DNA of 64,000 nucleotides from Neodontobutis hainanensis (taxonomy: Eukaryota > Chordata > Actinopteri > Gobiiformes > Odontobutidae). The position numbers and the translations under genes were made by a program. Positions within the stretch are counted from its first letter, which is position 1; each line of letters starts with the position of its first letter. Below are positions 41,583-55,468 of this stretch, piece by piece. Below the pieces are notes generated by a model. That model did no database searches. It saw nothing but the letters and a program-made list of their open reading frames with translations, and was not told the DNA's origin. The stretch lies in contig JALDNG010000411.1 in assembly GCA_024349245.1 (NCBI GenBank), positions 124,001 to 188,000 on the forward strand. The letters run 5' to 3'.

Positions 41583-42310
41583 ATGAGATACAAGTTCGAT
41601 AAAGAGATAGATGTTGGCGCACGGTGGAGATGCCAGAATAGAAGTTACACGGGATATACTGTCCAAGCTTCTATGTCTGGAATCTTCATAATGATGATGA
41701 GATTCACGCTAAAATTATAAAACTTAAAATTTTGGAATCAATCAATGAAAAATCTAAGAGTAAGAATGAAAAAGCCAATGACATAATTTAACATGAATTG
41801 GAATGATTAAGGGAATGACAAAACAGTTTTAGAAATGCTCCGGATCAATAATACGTGCGATGGCATTAAAGAGCAGAAAAAGGATTATTTAATTTAAGGG
41901 CACACAGACGACATATCGAAATTCAGAAGCTTGATTCTCACGGAAATTCCTTATGAAGATTTGGCTCTGCTGTTCACACATGGGACGGTTGGTTAAATTT
42001 TTAAAGGTATTTTCAAATTGTGCTGATTGGTGGTACATTTAAGTCTACTCCTCTAGGATTTTATCAGATTTAAGTTTCGTTCTTTCTAATGGCATATGTT
42101 AACCTTTGTTATAGAACAGAAAATTTCATATGGTTAGCCTATCATAGTATATCGCGATGAATGGATTAAGCCCTCGACATATCGTTACAGATTTTTAAAA
42201 GGCATAAATAAATATTGTCAAAACTGTTTCAACAATCAATTTATAATGGTTTTACATTCCGTTTTGGCCAAGCAGTTTGTAGGAGGACAAAATTCTAAAC
42301 AGCTTTCTGT
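41583..42310 (+). mobile_element. Decayed MULE (Mutator-like) transposase with FLYWCH remnant
   Basis: Plus-strand readings across several stops and frameshifts recover the order of a MULE protein. First comes a FLYWCH-type finger (MRYKFDKEIDVGARWRCQNR from 41583), then its histidine end and a following helix (HNDDEIHAKIIKLKILESIN). Next is the transposase block IGGTFKSTPLGFYQI (usually D-G-T-F; the catalytic D reads as G). Last come PRHIVTDF with the second catalytic-type D, INIVKTV, and YNGFTFRFGQAVCRRTK, matching the G-C-x-F-H-F-x-Q-A segment of the family. Multiple stops make it inactive. Ends are approximate and no inverted repeats were found. Confidence 0.75.
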
Positions 42311-45300
42311 CTATAAAAAAAAACAAGAGTGTTTAGAAAGCCTCACCATTATATTATGCATTTATCTTTTGTTCCACTGATATTTTTATGAAGTACTACC
42401 TTATCATAAAAATAAAATTTTCTCCAGACTCCATTTACCAATTATTTACATCTTTATATTACTTTGAAATACATGGTTGAATGTATTTGATGATGTGAAG
42501 TTCTTATTTAGCTTTCAACGTTCGAAATACCTCTTTAGAATAATTATGATAGGTTAATTAACAACGTCCACCAACATCTAATTTCGTCTAGCCATGGAAT
42601 AGAACAGTAAATTTGTGGAGTGAAACCGAACATCCCAACGCTTCACAGTTTATCAATGAATTATTTAGAGAAGAGGATGCCCATAACTTCAACACCACAT
42701 TTTAAATGAATTTTTTCACAAAAGTTTAAGTCAATCATTTGAAAGATTCAGATTTTCAAAGTGTAATTTCCTATCTTGTCATATTATAAAGTTAAAACCT
42801 TTTAAATATCGTTTTTTGAGATTAAAAGCGTTTCGTTAGAATATCGGGGATTGTCTGTGAATTTTATTTCAGATTTTTCTTCTTACTGAGTTTGAATTTG
42901 ACGACAATCGTATAGTTTAAAAAAGTTTCCTCAATCAGTGACTTTGTGAATTTTAATAGTTTTACAAAATTAGTTTAAATTAAAAGTTTCAAAATATTAT
43001 AATTCTATAATTCAAAAAATATAAATTGCTTTAAAATTAAAAATATTCATTTTATAATTTTTCATCACATGAGTATTTAAAATTCCTCACATAAACTGAT
43101 AATTTATTAAGTAAAATAGTCGCTATCTTGCCAAATTTCTACTTTAAAATTGGTATTTTATGACTCAAGATTTTATGAAGCATTTATGGTGTATGTTGAT
43201 TCTTATGATATTTTAATGTTTTTTAAGTTTGAGATAATATCAAGCCGTTTTTATTTAGGCATCTTATATATTTTTGATAAATTCATTTTATTTTCAGAAT
43301 GCTCTTCTAACTCAGAAAGAAATTTACAAGAATGATGTTCAATTAAATTTATTTGATCATATAATTTTACAAGTTTGGAAATTTTTATCAAATAAATTTA
43401 CGATGAGTATTTAAAAATATTCCTGATTTGCAATGGTGGTAGGTCTGATGTTGTATATCTATCATATTGACTGTTTATGAGTTTTTTCAAATTTTATTAC
43501 CTTATATGATAAGCACCATTCTTATCGACGTGAAAATTTATATTCTGTAAGTTTATATCTTAAAATTTTCATAAATTAAAAATAATTTTCATACAAGGCC
43601 GTAATAACGTGATTTTAAAAGGTCGTGTGGCGAAAACTCAGAGCAACAACCAGTATGCTTGACTACATGTAAAAAATTCTGAAAATTTTTTTTATAAGTT
43701 TTATAAACACAGATTAAGAATTTTTTTCACTGTTTTACCAACATATTTTTATATTTATTTTCGTGTGAGAAACGGTTAAATTATAAATTGCATCCATATA
43801 TGGTTTTTAAATTATACAAAAATTCTGCTGTTTTTTTCTTCCGATGATTTAAAAAATAATTTTATTCAATACTATTGCCATATTTCTTCATTGATGTCAT
43901 AAATTTATGTTTCATCTAATCAAACTCTTTGAGCTGACGAGATGTAAGTTAAAAATAATGTTCTGTGGTCGTAAATGCGGAAATATCCTGCTCGCTTTAT
44001 GTGTCAAAATAAAAGTTGGTAAATTTATTCATTTATTAATGTTTAGTATGAGTTTCCCTGGTTGAAGTTAATTCCTGATTATAGTTTATTTTAAGCTGTT
44101 AAATTTATGATCGCGTTGTAAGTGTTATGTTTTTGTTTAATTTATATTTAATCTCGTTTCTGAAAATAATGTGTGTTATTTTGAAACAATTATATGTTGA
44201 TGCGTTTTGTGATTTCCTTAACTTTAGGTAAAATAGAGTGATGAAGATAACTTCTGAGTTTAATTTATGATTTGGCATAAGCGGTTTGAAGATAAACTTA
44301 AAGAATTTCTAAAATCTATAGAAATTAAAAAGAACGAGATGTGGAAAAATTTTGAACATGTTAAATATTCGCCAAGGAAGGTAAACATATTAAACCAAAC
44401 CATGATCACACAAAGAAAAAGACGAATAAATGACTAATTAAGGAAGTAATCATAGAAAAAGAAGAAATAGGACCATATAAACAATAGAACCATCAACTAA
44501 AAGAAGAATACAAAAATTAGAGATCAAAAATACTTCCTTTATAAATTTTTGATAATTTAAACAGATCATATTCAAACTTTTTCGACATCTAGTGTTGTTT
44601 GCCTTGTGGAATTTGAATAAATTTTTGATTAAACTGTGTGCTATTTAGTTTTCAGAAATGATATTATTATAATTACTGTTTCTGTGTATGTTGTTATTTA
44701 AACTACTTTTCAATTTTAAAAGTGTACCACTTTTAATACAACGTGGCGTGTGGTGTTTGTTTGAAATAAATTCTGTATATTTATCCAGGATTTATGATGA
44801 GATACACTCAGTAGATGTCACATTTTGTTGGTTTTGCCTTGATATTTTAAATTACTTAAAACGAAAAAATTTAAAATAATTTTATTTGAAGATAACATGT
44901 GTTCAATTTACTCATAACTTTATTCTTAAACGACCTGTTAATTTATTTCAAAAGTCCCGCAGTTTTTAAATTTTCAAAGTTACAAATCACGTTTGAGTCA
45001 AGCGTTTGATAAAAATAATGCTTAAACATAATTAAGGAAAAAGCTTTGTAAATTTCGATTAGATTTTGACAACTTTTATTGGTAAATGTGAGTTTACTTG
45101 TTTCAAATTTGTCCTAAAGAGAACTGCTTGTGTGTTATAGCTGCCCAAAGCTTTATCTTCAAACGATACTCGTGTCAAGGTTTTTTGTGAGTAGAATGGA
45201 AGTTACTCACATAAAATATCTCAACCTGCCCTCGGCCCAGTTGGGCAACCTTACCTTGGAGGCTCATTGATCCCTTCGTATTGAGAGTCGTGTAAATGCA

Positions 45301-48300
45301 ACCCTCACGATAAATAGGATGAATTTTCAATATAAGAGCAGATTTCGTGTCGCGGAATTTATGTGAAACTTCGTAAAATAAATATTCTTCTGAACTATCG
45401 GTAACTTAACTAAATCGTGATTTTTTAAGATGTTGTTAATTATTTGACTTTTAAACTTGAAATAAATCTAAAAATGTTCTTAAATGATTATAAAATTTAA
45501 AATATCAAATATCCGTATAATATGGAGTATTTCGAAATTAGCACGCTTTAAAATTTGAATATCATATTTTTTAATTGATATATTAATCATTCACTTTATG
45601 ATTATGAGGCGTTTTTATAGCTTTTGAAATTTCATCCATAAATTTTTAATAAAGGACATCAGTATCAGTCAAATATTTTTGTTACAAAGTTTAATTTCCA
45701 TGAATTTCTAATATCACATAAGTTGTAACTGGATAGGAAGAGGATCTGAAGTTTCAGATCTGAAGAAATAAACTTGAAGATGTTTCCGAAATTTTATAAA
45801 AAGTCGTTTTTTACAAATAAACTAATAACTTCTGTATCTTTCTGGATGGTAAGGTCATTTAAATAATTAAAGGATATCCATTTTTTCGTATTTTAACATA
45901 TGAAAATGAAGGAAGTTTCCATTCTATGTTTTTACTTTTTTAAGTAACGATGAGTCAAATCTATCGTGCGGTCTTCCAAAAATTTTTTCGTTTATTTACG
46001 TTTTCGATGAAGTTTTGTTTGTAGATATTGCAGTTCAGAGCTTTAACTCCCTTCGGCACCATCGCCAGAAGAAAACATCTGGTAAGGGGTTTTGTTGAAC
46101 TTTCGGCTAATTATTGACACCTTAGCTTTTGCATATATTCCCCTTAAGAACTTTGTGTTTTTCATCGTCTGCTCTTTTCTCACTTTCAGTTGAAATGAGA
46201 ACTTATGATTTAATTTCTTAAAGTTGTTACTCTTGAAATAGTTTGAATTTATTTTATTTTAAAAATATTCAACCTGTTTAAATATCATTTCAATCAAATT
46301 TTCAAAATAAACTAAAATCACAAAATAATCCCCTTGAAATATAAATTTCCAGTTTTTGACAAGTTATTTCAGTTTTAAGGTATATTTCACAAAAATCACA
46401 ATTATGTTATATTTTTAACTCTAGTTGTAAATAATACGCAATCTCAAGAAAATATAAAAGATACAGCTTTAAGGTTAAAAATAAAAATTAGAACAAAATT
46501 TAATTTTTAATTGAAGGTAGTTGATGTATTCAAACAGGCAAAAATTAGCGTGAACATTTCAATATTGATTATCTGAAATGTTTTATGGCTCCATTTATGG
46601 ATAAATAATCATTTAAATTTTTGATCTTGACAATAAAAATGAGCAAGTAATTACTGATCTGCGTGTAGTTCCCAGGACAAGCATATTTCTTGTTTTTGTT
46701 ACTTTTTATGGAACAGCCATTGATATTTAAATTGTTCGAGTGAATCCTAAAAATTAAATCTTTATGGATTTTTATTGAGAAAATATACAATTTAATTTGG
46801 AATATTTGGTCATAAATTCATGATTTCAATTGCTCAAAATCACGAAATATGTATCAAAGAAGCCAGAAATACGAAATTATTGAAATCTAAAGCATAGAAC
46901 GTCATATTTTCTTTCTTATTCTGTTTGCAATCGATACCTTTTAACATTTTTTCACAAATTTGTAGCTCGTTCCAAACATTAACAATGAAAAAATAATAGT
47001 TTTATCAGACTTCATAATTTTTGGATTTAATTTATTTTTGTGTAAAATCTCACATCCATATAAAATTTGAAAAACAGAATCTGAGCGCGAGTAAAGAGTT
47101 TGTTTATATCTTTTCAGGTTCTTTGATTTGTGCTGAGAAGAGAGACTTTTGCCAGTTTTGACTTTGTTGAAAGTTATCCATGAGTTTGTCGCCTGTATTT
47201 TTATTTCGTTTAAGCTATGAATAAAAATCATTCTTATGACAACAACGAAAATCTGGTTTAATTTTTAAATCATGTTGATTTAATTTCTCAAAATAACCAT
47301 CATTTTCATAAATCGGATTGTTTGAAACAACCACAATTTTTGTTTAAACTTTTAAAAATAGCTAAATTTTTAAATTTAAGTAATTTAAAGTATCAGCGAA
47401 AAAGTATTCAAGCTTATCTAAAGGTTAAATTTATTCTCTTTGATTTTTTAAAAGAAAAATACGATCTTGCATGTTTCATACAGTCAGAAAGCATACATAT
47501 TGGTTTTCATACTTTATGGGCCTAATATCTTTAGTTAATCACAATTTTGAATAAATTTCGTTTTATCATTATCTACGAGGCTGGAGAATCAAAAAGATAA
47601 TTTTACGTTGTCAGTTTTCCAGATATGAGTAATTCCATTCTTGAACCGTGGTAGTCAGTCGAATATATGAATATCTAAGTTTTTACTCAAAAATCTTTAT
47701 ATTCTATTTATATAGAACACAAATAAGTATGAATTTCTTGTTTTTTCATAATCTTGGTTTTTAATATTCATGGTTGACTCAGAAATTTCTCACCTATTGC
47801 ATTGGCTATTTTTTATAAACCGGTCCAGGTTTGTTTCTTTTATTTATAATGAAAGGCAAGTTTTTGTGAATTAGGTAGAGCACTTTTAAAGATTTCTCGG
47901 TTTCATGGTCCATGTCGCCAAATTTTTAAATTGAATAAAATATTCATCTTAAAGTTGCACACATTTATTTTCGCAGGTTTTAAATTTGGTCAAGATTTTT
48001 AAGTTTTTTAATATTTTCCTTTTTCTCGTTGTTCTTCGATCGCAATAAAGTCTTGATTTTTGAACTCATCAACATAATATCATACAAGTTAACTTACCTT
48101 GTCGATTTCAAAATTCGGTTTTTGTGAAAAATTTATAATCGTATTCGCCACCTCATATGACTCCTCTGCGTACTTTAAAGTTCACATTTCCCTTTTATGT
48201 TTCAAGAGTAATTATTCTTTATTTAATTCATAAATTTTTGTTATTACTTAAGATCTAATTTATAGTATTTTAATTTTTTCCTAATTCTCCCCATTTTCGA

Positions 48301-48379
48301 TCTTGCTCTGTTCTTTCGCATGTTTCGGAAATGTGATTTTAAAATAATGCACTTTTAAGGCAATGATAACATCTTTATA
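42311..48379. other. Long intergenic region, nothing certain
   Basis: About 6 kb, largely AT-rich and often T-rich on the plus strand. One ATG-started plus-strand frame at 44267-44437 encodes 56 charged residues (MIWHKRFEDKLKEFLKSIEI...), of chance-compatible length. Two small GC-richer spots, about 45190-45320 and 46020-46140, hold short open runs (minus MSLQGKVAQLGRGQVEIF; plus RALTPFGTIARRKHLVRGF) that I cannot identify. No RNA genes seen. Confidence 0.4.
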
Positions 48380-49100
48380 GACTTGTTTTACTATGCTTGG
48401 AATGTAAGGGGGTAAATAAGCCACTTTTATGTTTGTAAGTGACTCACATAAATGCGTTGGTGATGGCCTGGAAAATTGTCTAGAATAAGTAGAATTCTGA
48501 AGGGTGTGTAGTTTTCACAAATATTTTTTTTATTTCAGGGGTGAAACATTTCTCAAATTTAGTTTGAAAAAAGACTTTGTACCATCCAAGCATTTTTATT
48601 CCATCTAAAACATTACGGAAACTTTTGCTGACCAATTCTTCTTAAAGTTCTTGTTTTTTGAGAATAGAAAATGCCATGGTAATAATCAGGAACTTTAATT
48701 CCCAAAAAGAGTTTTTAACTATCTTCAGATACTTAGCGTCACGCCCTGATCTCAGATTTTTTATCATATTTCAATGAGAGAATTTTTTCTAATTTAAGGC
48801 GGTTTCATCAACAAAAATGATGTCTTTTGAAAAATAGTTTTCTTAATTTCGTATAAATACAACATTATTTTTTCCTAACTTGACAGGGTAAAAATTATTA
48901 ATTGATACCTCACTAAAAATCTTTACATAATGGTTTTTTCACATTTTAAAAAACTTTGAAACCAGTTAGAACTTTCATGTAAATTTTGGTCAAAATTTTT
49001 CACATCTATTAAACGATTCACTGCTTTAGTTTTGAAAGTCATGAAAATTTGTGAAATATTCTTCACTTGTATATTCTCAAATCAATTTTTTCAATATTTT
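48380..49100 (-). mobile_element. Decayed Tigger/jerky-type (pogo) transposase
   Basis: Minus-strand readings give the landmarks of the DDE_1 transposases of the pogo/Tigger/jerky group. These are HESSNWFQSFLKCEK (the S-x-W-L-x-x-F-K element of the CENP-B-like DNA-binding region), IIFVDETA with the first catalytic D at 48807-48809, and FRNVLDGIKMLGWYKVFFQT followed by KFEKCFTPEIKK. Then comes LILDNFPGHHQ with the second D (48475-48480 encode D-N) and IYPLTFQA, where intact relatives read L-P-P-N-T-T. Stops and frameshifts interrupt all blocks. The element continues to neither a visible inverted repeat nor a target duplication; limits are approximate. Confidence 0.7.
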
Positions 49101-52100
49101 TACATATCAAACCTGAGATTATTTCGTTTCTAGTTACGATTACTGGTTTCACTGAAACCTGTTGAAGTATCTCTTTATGAATTCGTTATCGGTATTTTTT
49201 GAGAGTTACAATGTAAGAGTTGAATAATTTTGATTCCCACGATAAGCCTGACACCGTATTCGCTTTCTATTCTGTTTTATTTTTACGTTTTTATCAACAT
49301 GTCTTTATATCACTTTTCCAGCCACTTGAGGTTTTAAAAAATAAGTAACATAATAAAAAGAGAAAAACTTCAAATTTAACTCTCTCATAACCTAAAAATT
49401 GGCACAGTAAATGACAGACTGCATTTCGGTCACAACTATGAAATCTATATAATCTCCTAGTTTAAGCCAGGAGTGCCAAACTGATGAAATAAATTAATTT
49501 TTTAAAGTCATATTCTAAGTTGGGTGTAAGTTGAAAGCTGATTTTATTGTTATTTAGTATCGAAACCTACTTCGAATACTTTAACGTATGTAAAGGGAAA
49601 ATGTTATTTTTACAAATTTAGTCTCTTATAATATTTAAAATATTAAAGATAACTCCCACCATTAATCTTTCCTCATACTCTAAATCTAACTAAATTTCTT
49701 AAAATAACACAAAGTAAATTATTATGAATATACATGACTTAATTTTGATAGATTGAATGACGCAAAATTTTTAATTTAAAATTTTATCAAACTACAGAAA
49801 TGTATAAATTCTGGTTTTTAAATTAGATACTATAAAGATAAAATCATTGATTAACTCTAGTCGTTCGTGGAATCAAACATAAAAATCATCCTACTGAAAG
49901 TAATCATTTGTGAATTTTATTAAATTTTATGTTTGAGCATAATTATAAAATATTTTTGGAAATTAATTTTTTAAAAACTTTCCATGTTATCGATCAATGT
50001 TCTTAACTATAGTTATTTCACAAGGTTGATGAATTTATTACACTTTTAACATATATTTACCTCATAATTAAAATAAAATTTTGTGGTTTGAAATTTATCA
50101 GTTTACATTCTCTAACTTGATAAAGATTGTGAGCTAGAATATTGAACTTTATTTCGTGAATGATTAAAATACTTTTGCAAATGAAAATATAAATGTCAAA
50201 TCTAACACAAGTAAAAAATTCCAGAATGATCAAACCGCAAACCGACTTACGTATATATTATATGAGAACAAGGTAGACTTTAGCTTTAGCTCAACGATTC
50301 ACAATAAAAAAAGGAAAAATATATAAAAATAATTTTGATATTTAAAGTTTTTGAACATTCTTTTGAAGAAAACCACCTTAGCCGTAATTAACAAATATAT
50401 TCGTAAAATTTATCTAATTTAAGATGCAGAGTGCAGCGAAAAATTAATTTGAAACAAAGGTAATTTTGAAGCTTAACTATCAGAATTTTGTGAAGAACTA
50501 ACAATTATCAACTCATAAAGATGTAAAATGAATTAATATTATTTTTAATTAATTCATAAAAATAATTTGTAAAATAACTTAATTTAAGAGTTGTTAAATA
50601 TCACGTCTGAAATTTAACAAAAAATGGACAACTATAACAAATTCTAATAAAATATTTACGCAAAAATATATTATTAGCGAATTTCTAAACGATTCAAAGC
50701 TCATGAAATTTTCATAGCTTTAAAATGTATCAAAAGAAATTTGATATTTTCAAATATATTAATTCTGATTATTTTCTTTATTTTGAAGGTTTGGTGACTA
50801 TTTTCAATTTACTTTGACATTTAAATTTAGAAGTTGACATCAAAGGCGAATACTTTCATCGAAACAACTGATCAACATATTATTTAATTTTCACTTTTAA
50901 GGTTGCTGATTGTAAGATAATTCTTACGATCAATGTAAAATAGAACATATAATTAATAAAAAGGTAGTATTTATTTTACCAAATATTTACTATGTACATA
51001 ATCTATTTAAAAATTAATAAAAATGTGATTTGATGTTGAACTATATGAGATTAATTTTCTATTTGGATTTATAAACGAAAGAGGGATTAGTCAATAAAAT
51101 AGATTATTTTACTTATGAGGGACCTGTTACCTCAATACTCATGAATGTAATTTTGAAAATTTCATGTGTGAACGTGTGAATAATTTTCTCTTCATATTGT
51201 TAAACTGTTTTCAGTATTAAAACCAAAAACAAACATAAAAATGTTAATTTCGTTTTTCAATAATTTTGACAAAATTCAAATTAAACTAAGAATCCCCGAA
51301 TATAACTTAATAATAACCTGTCATTTTACATATATTTTATCAAGAGTAAACAATATTAAAAACTCTAAATATTTTTAAGATCCTTAACAAAATAAATTTA
51401 GATAATTTCGAATCGCTATGGATCAAAAAACTCAATTGACGATAAATATAATTTTTTATATCATTTAAAATATATAAATATACGGGCGTATTTCTCAAAA
51501 CTATTGATTCAGATATATAACCTCGATTGTTGGGTTCGAATTTTTGACATAAAAAATCACAAAAACCCGCGTGTATGAAACAAGTGACGCGCATACCATG
51601 TGATCCCGGACACATGGTAAGATTTTTCCAAACTGATGACGGTTACAAAATATGAAGCTAAAATCGATTCAAAAGTTAATATATCACTCCTTTGAAAATT
51701 AAAACAACGATAAAGTCATATGATAGGGTAAAGTGTACTACATAAGACTTATAAAAATACTCTGCGATGTGTCAACTTTACAAGCTCGGTGTGGTGAACT
51801 GTTATGCAAATCATCTGAAGACGTTTAAAAATGTCTAAATAAAAGTCAAAAATTGAATCCTTATGCTAATCAGTTAGCTGAGTTAGGGTGTGTTTTCCAG
51901 ACTTTATTCAGGAATAAATCGGTTCTCTTTAATTAGAGTTAAAAAACACGATGGTCTTGATCATATCGTGATCCTTTCAAACCATTAAACTTATTCAACC
52001 AGTGCTCTGTGGAAGTTTGAGTGTACCTTTGTCCTATCAGAGGTATGCAGCCCATTTAATACCTGGAGATCGGTCGATTCAAGCTGATATTCTGACGAAC

Positions 52101-55100
52101 TAAACGCATATTCAGAAATTTTTACCGAATATCAAAACTTTTAAAAGCCTATTAGATTTGAATTGATGAATCTATCATTCCGACATGAAATTTAGTGTCA
52201 ATTTAGTGACTAATCTGTTTGGAGATGACTTAAATGTGAGATAATGTGTTATAATTCATGATTGTTATTTTATTTTAACAATTAATAATTTATCCTGAAC
52301 CACAAACTATAATTTTAAAATTTTCAGGCATGTTTATAATTGCTTTTCAAGTTTAGAAAATTATAATTTAAATGCTGTGAATTTTTTATGAAAAACAAGA
52401 AGGAGTCACACCTATCAGAGCTTCTTTAGAAAGAATTTTACATCCATTATAATCCCATAGACAAAGCTCTGTTTCCTGGTTTCCGCCATTCAGCGCCCTT
52501 TCCGAGTGTAAAAATTTGGTAGTGTTGGATCATCTCCTCTTATTGGCCCGTTAGAGAAACCTCACCTCTGCAGTGTTGGCTCAATGAAAGTTCTATGACA
52601 TGACGAGGCGAATAGTAAAATAGGTCTAACATGATGGATCAAAAAGTCAAGCAAATTCTCTATCATCTTTGATCTTGCATTTGAGGAGCTATATGAGATC
52701 TTCCAAAAGAATAACATTAGAAAAAATGCGTTTCTCTTGGAACTCGTTCTACTTCTCTAAAAAGAACACGTTTTCAATAAGGGGAAACAATTTTGGAGGT
52801 TCTCATCATCAGACGTTGTTGAGCTTTTGAGGTTTGAATGAATAAATTTTTTCATTCACAAGGGAAGTGAAAATGATTTCTTACGTTATCGATTCGTTGA
52901 ATGGGTATGTCTTTGCAAAATTAAAACCTATTCTAATCACTTTTTGAAATTTTTCAAATTAAGTGAGATAAGTCACTCGCATTTTTTCGGGTAAGGTAAA
53001 AATACTGGCTTAGTTTAACATGATAAAAATCGATAACTTTTAATAGTTCATTTGTATTTTGTATGTTTGATTTAGATATAAATTCTGTATGGTATCGAAT
53101 TGTTTATTTTGTGGAATATGGAGCATACCCAAATTATCTCAACATAACCGGTTTTGATTTTCAAAGTTACTACAAAATTTAAAGAAAACGAAAAAAAACG
53201 AAAATTTTAATTTTGTGTTAGCTTTATAAAGAGAATTTTTGTGACTGCGCATCCAAACGAAACATGTTAAAAATACTTTTCCCAATGTTGGAGACACCTA
53301 TCTTATTAATTTAGATACTAGTTGGATTTTTAAGCCACTAAGAAGGCTGTGTGTGAACTCCATTTTCTTCATGCGCAAATCTGCATTTTTGGCATTGATT
53401 TGTGAACGAACTCAGTGCTACATGAAGCAAGAGTAGCGAGCCCATAAAAGTAATACCCCTGGTTACACTCGCTTTAAATGATGAGTGTTACTTTAGAAGC
53501 CTATTTTTCAGAGATAAATTTGGTAAAAGTATAAATATTTATAAGGGGTACGTTGCGTGAAGGTTCATTCATAATCAGCTTATTTGATGGTTTCTAACCC
53601 CAGTGATATCCAAACTCAGATTATAAAATCGAATCTTTTAAGCCACCTGCCTAAAGTCCCATAAATCTCCTACGCTTTTCGTTGATGAAATTATATCAAC
53701 TTTTATTTTCCTGCGGTTTTAGTATTGAAAGAGATATTGATGCCAAAATCGAGAGCTGATTCTGTCATAAACACCATAATATGATAGTCTGTTTAACTTT
53801 TATTAAGGTTTTGGCCAAATACTAAAAGAAAGACATGCTACCCAAAGTTTTCATTTTTTGCTCACACAAACTTTTGAAGAATAACGTGAAACTAAAAACA
53901 CGAAACTTTTTATCGTTAATAGTTCATTTATTTAATGTATGAGCCACGCCAATCTCGTTCATGTAAGAATAAACATTTTAATGAAAAATACATCTTTAAA
54001 TTTTTCCTTCATTTTTGATTATATTTTCCACTGATTTATCAAATTTCATTATTTTTTACGACTCTGAATTTGGCGCGTGAAATTTGTTAATGGAGCCGCC
54101 AAACCCGCAAATTTAAATATCACCAATCTATTTTCGACAATATCGCATTGATAAAACGAAAATTTCATTTATTAAGTTGGTATAAATTATATTTTTTAAA
54201 TCTATGAATCAAATAAAATATTGGTGAAAGAAAAATAGTTGCGACAAACTTAGATTCGATTTTTTTGGCGGCATAATATTGATATAAAACGGTTACAGTA
54301 TCAAAAATATCAAGTCAATTTTATGAATAAAACACCAAGCTGCTATTTTTATTTTCAAAATTATAAGGTCCACTAAAAGAACACACGACCTGCTAACGTT
54401 CTCTGCAAGGGATATGGCTGTCTATTGGAATCAATAAAAACCTTATAAATAACCCAAGGTTGCATGAAATGTCAAATAATTTAAAATTTTTTATGGAATA
54501 AATATAGATAACTTTTTGTTGTAACATCGTCGCGTTAAATATTTTTCTATTTTTTTGATATTTTTTGTATCATATTAGTTTCGGCATTTGTTTCAGTGGA
54601 ACCATTTATCGAAGCAAATTTTTTGAATCCACATTTGAATTTTCCCATTCTTTTATTTTCAGTCTTTTTTACTTTACAATCATCACATTTTTAACGAGAT
54701 GCATGTTTTTCATTTTTGCCACTTAGTTTGACGAGAAAAAATTAAAACAACATCTCTAACTTTTGATGTTTCAGAATAATACTCAGCAAATATCCGAGGT
54801 CGTCCGCTCAAATAAAATTCTTTTTATGCATTCCATTTATTCTTGATTTTTAAATGCGCGCGCATTATGAAATACTCAACCTAATGCTTAAGAAAAACTT
54901 AGACGAACGTAACCCCTAACATCTCATTTAGATAAAATTACGTCTCAAGTATAACAGGAAAACTCTCACAAAAATGATTCGAATCCAGTAAATAGTAGAC
55001 TTCTTACAAATAAATTTTCAACAAGAGTTCAACTACGAAACTCCTACAAATTATAAAATTTTCATGAGGTATCTTACATTCTATTATTCCCTATTCAACA

Positions 55101-55468
55101 ATTTGTTCACGTTTTACCTGACGGATTTTTGAATTCTTTTAAAATTGTGCCGAGAAATGAGAAGCGGTGTATCGCCGCAAACCTCTCGGTTTTAATGTTA
55201 GATCCCAAAATTTGCGAATATCAATTACATGTTTCAAAGATGGCCTTGAACTATAAATTTAAAATTATTAACATTCACAATTAGACAATCACATACTATC
55301 AAGTGGCTTTTGTGAATTGAAAAGTTGCCCTGAATCATGAAAGAAACACGTATGGGCAAAAATAAGAGATCATGAATAATAAAAATTTTAATTAAAATAC
55401 TTCACGTTTAAAGTTATAGCAGAGGTAAGACGTTAAACTCTAAGCTATTTTTTGTTGATGTGAGGAAA
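49101..55468. other. Long intergenic region, nothing certain
   Basis: From about 49.6 to 51.7 kb the plus strand is A-rich, opposite to the T-rich stretch before it. GC-richer patches at about 51780-52100, 52390-52900 and 53330-53760 contain only short open runs (for example minus-strand QCQKCRFAHEENGVH near 53390) without a recognisable family. No RNA gene or repeat array seen. Confidence 0.4.

Noticed and set aside
44267..44437. 56-residue charged plus-strand frame
   Set aside because: Coiled-coil-like composition follows from local A-richness; no homology and no compatible neighbouring exon.
51480..51550. GGGTTCGAATT as a possible tRNA T-arm
   Set aside because: No matching D-arm, anticodon stem or acceptor stem could be folded around it.
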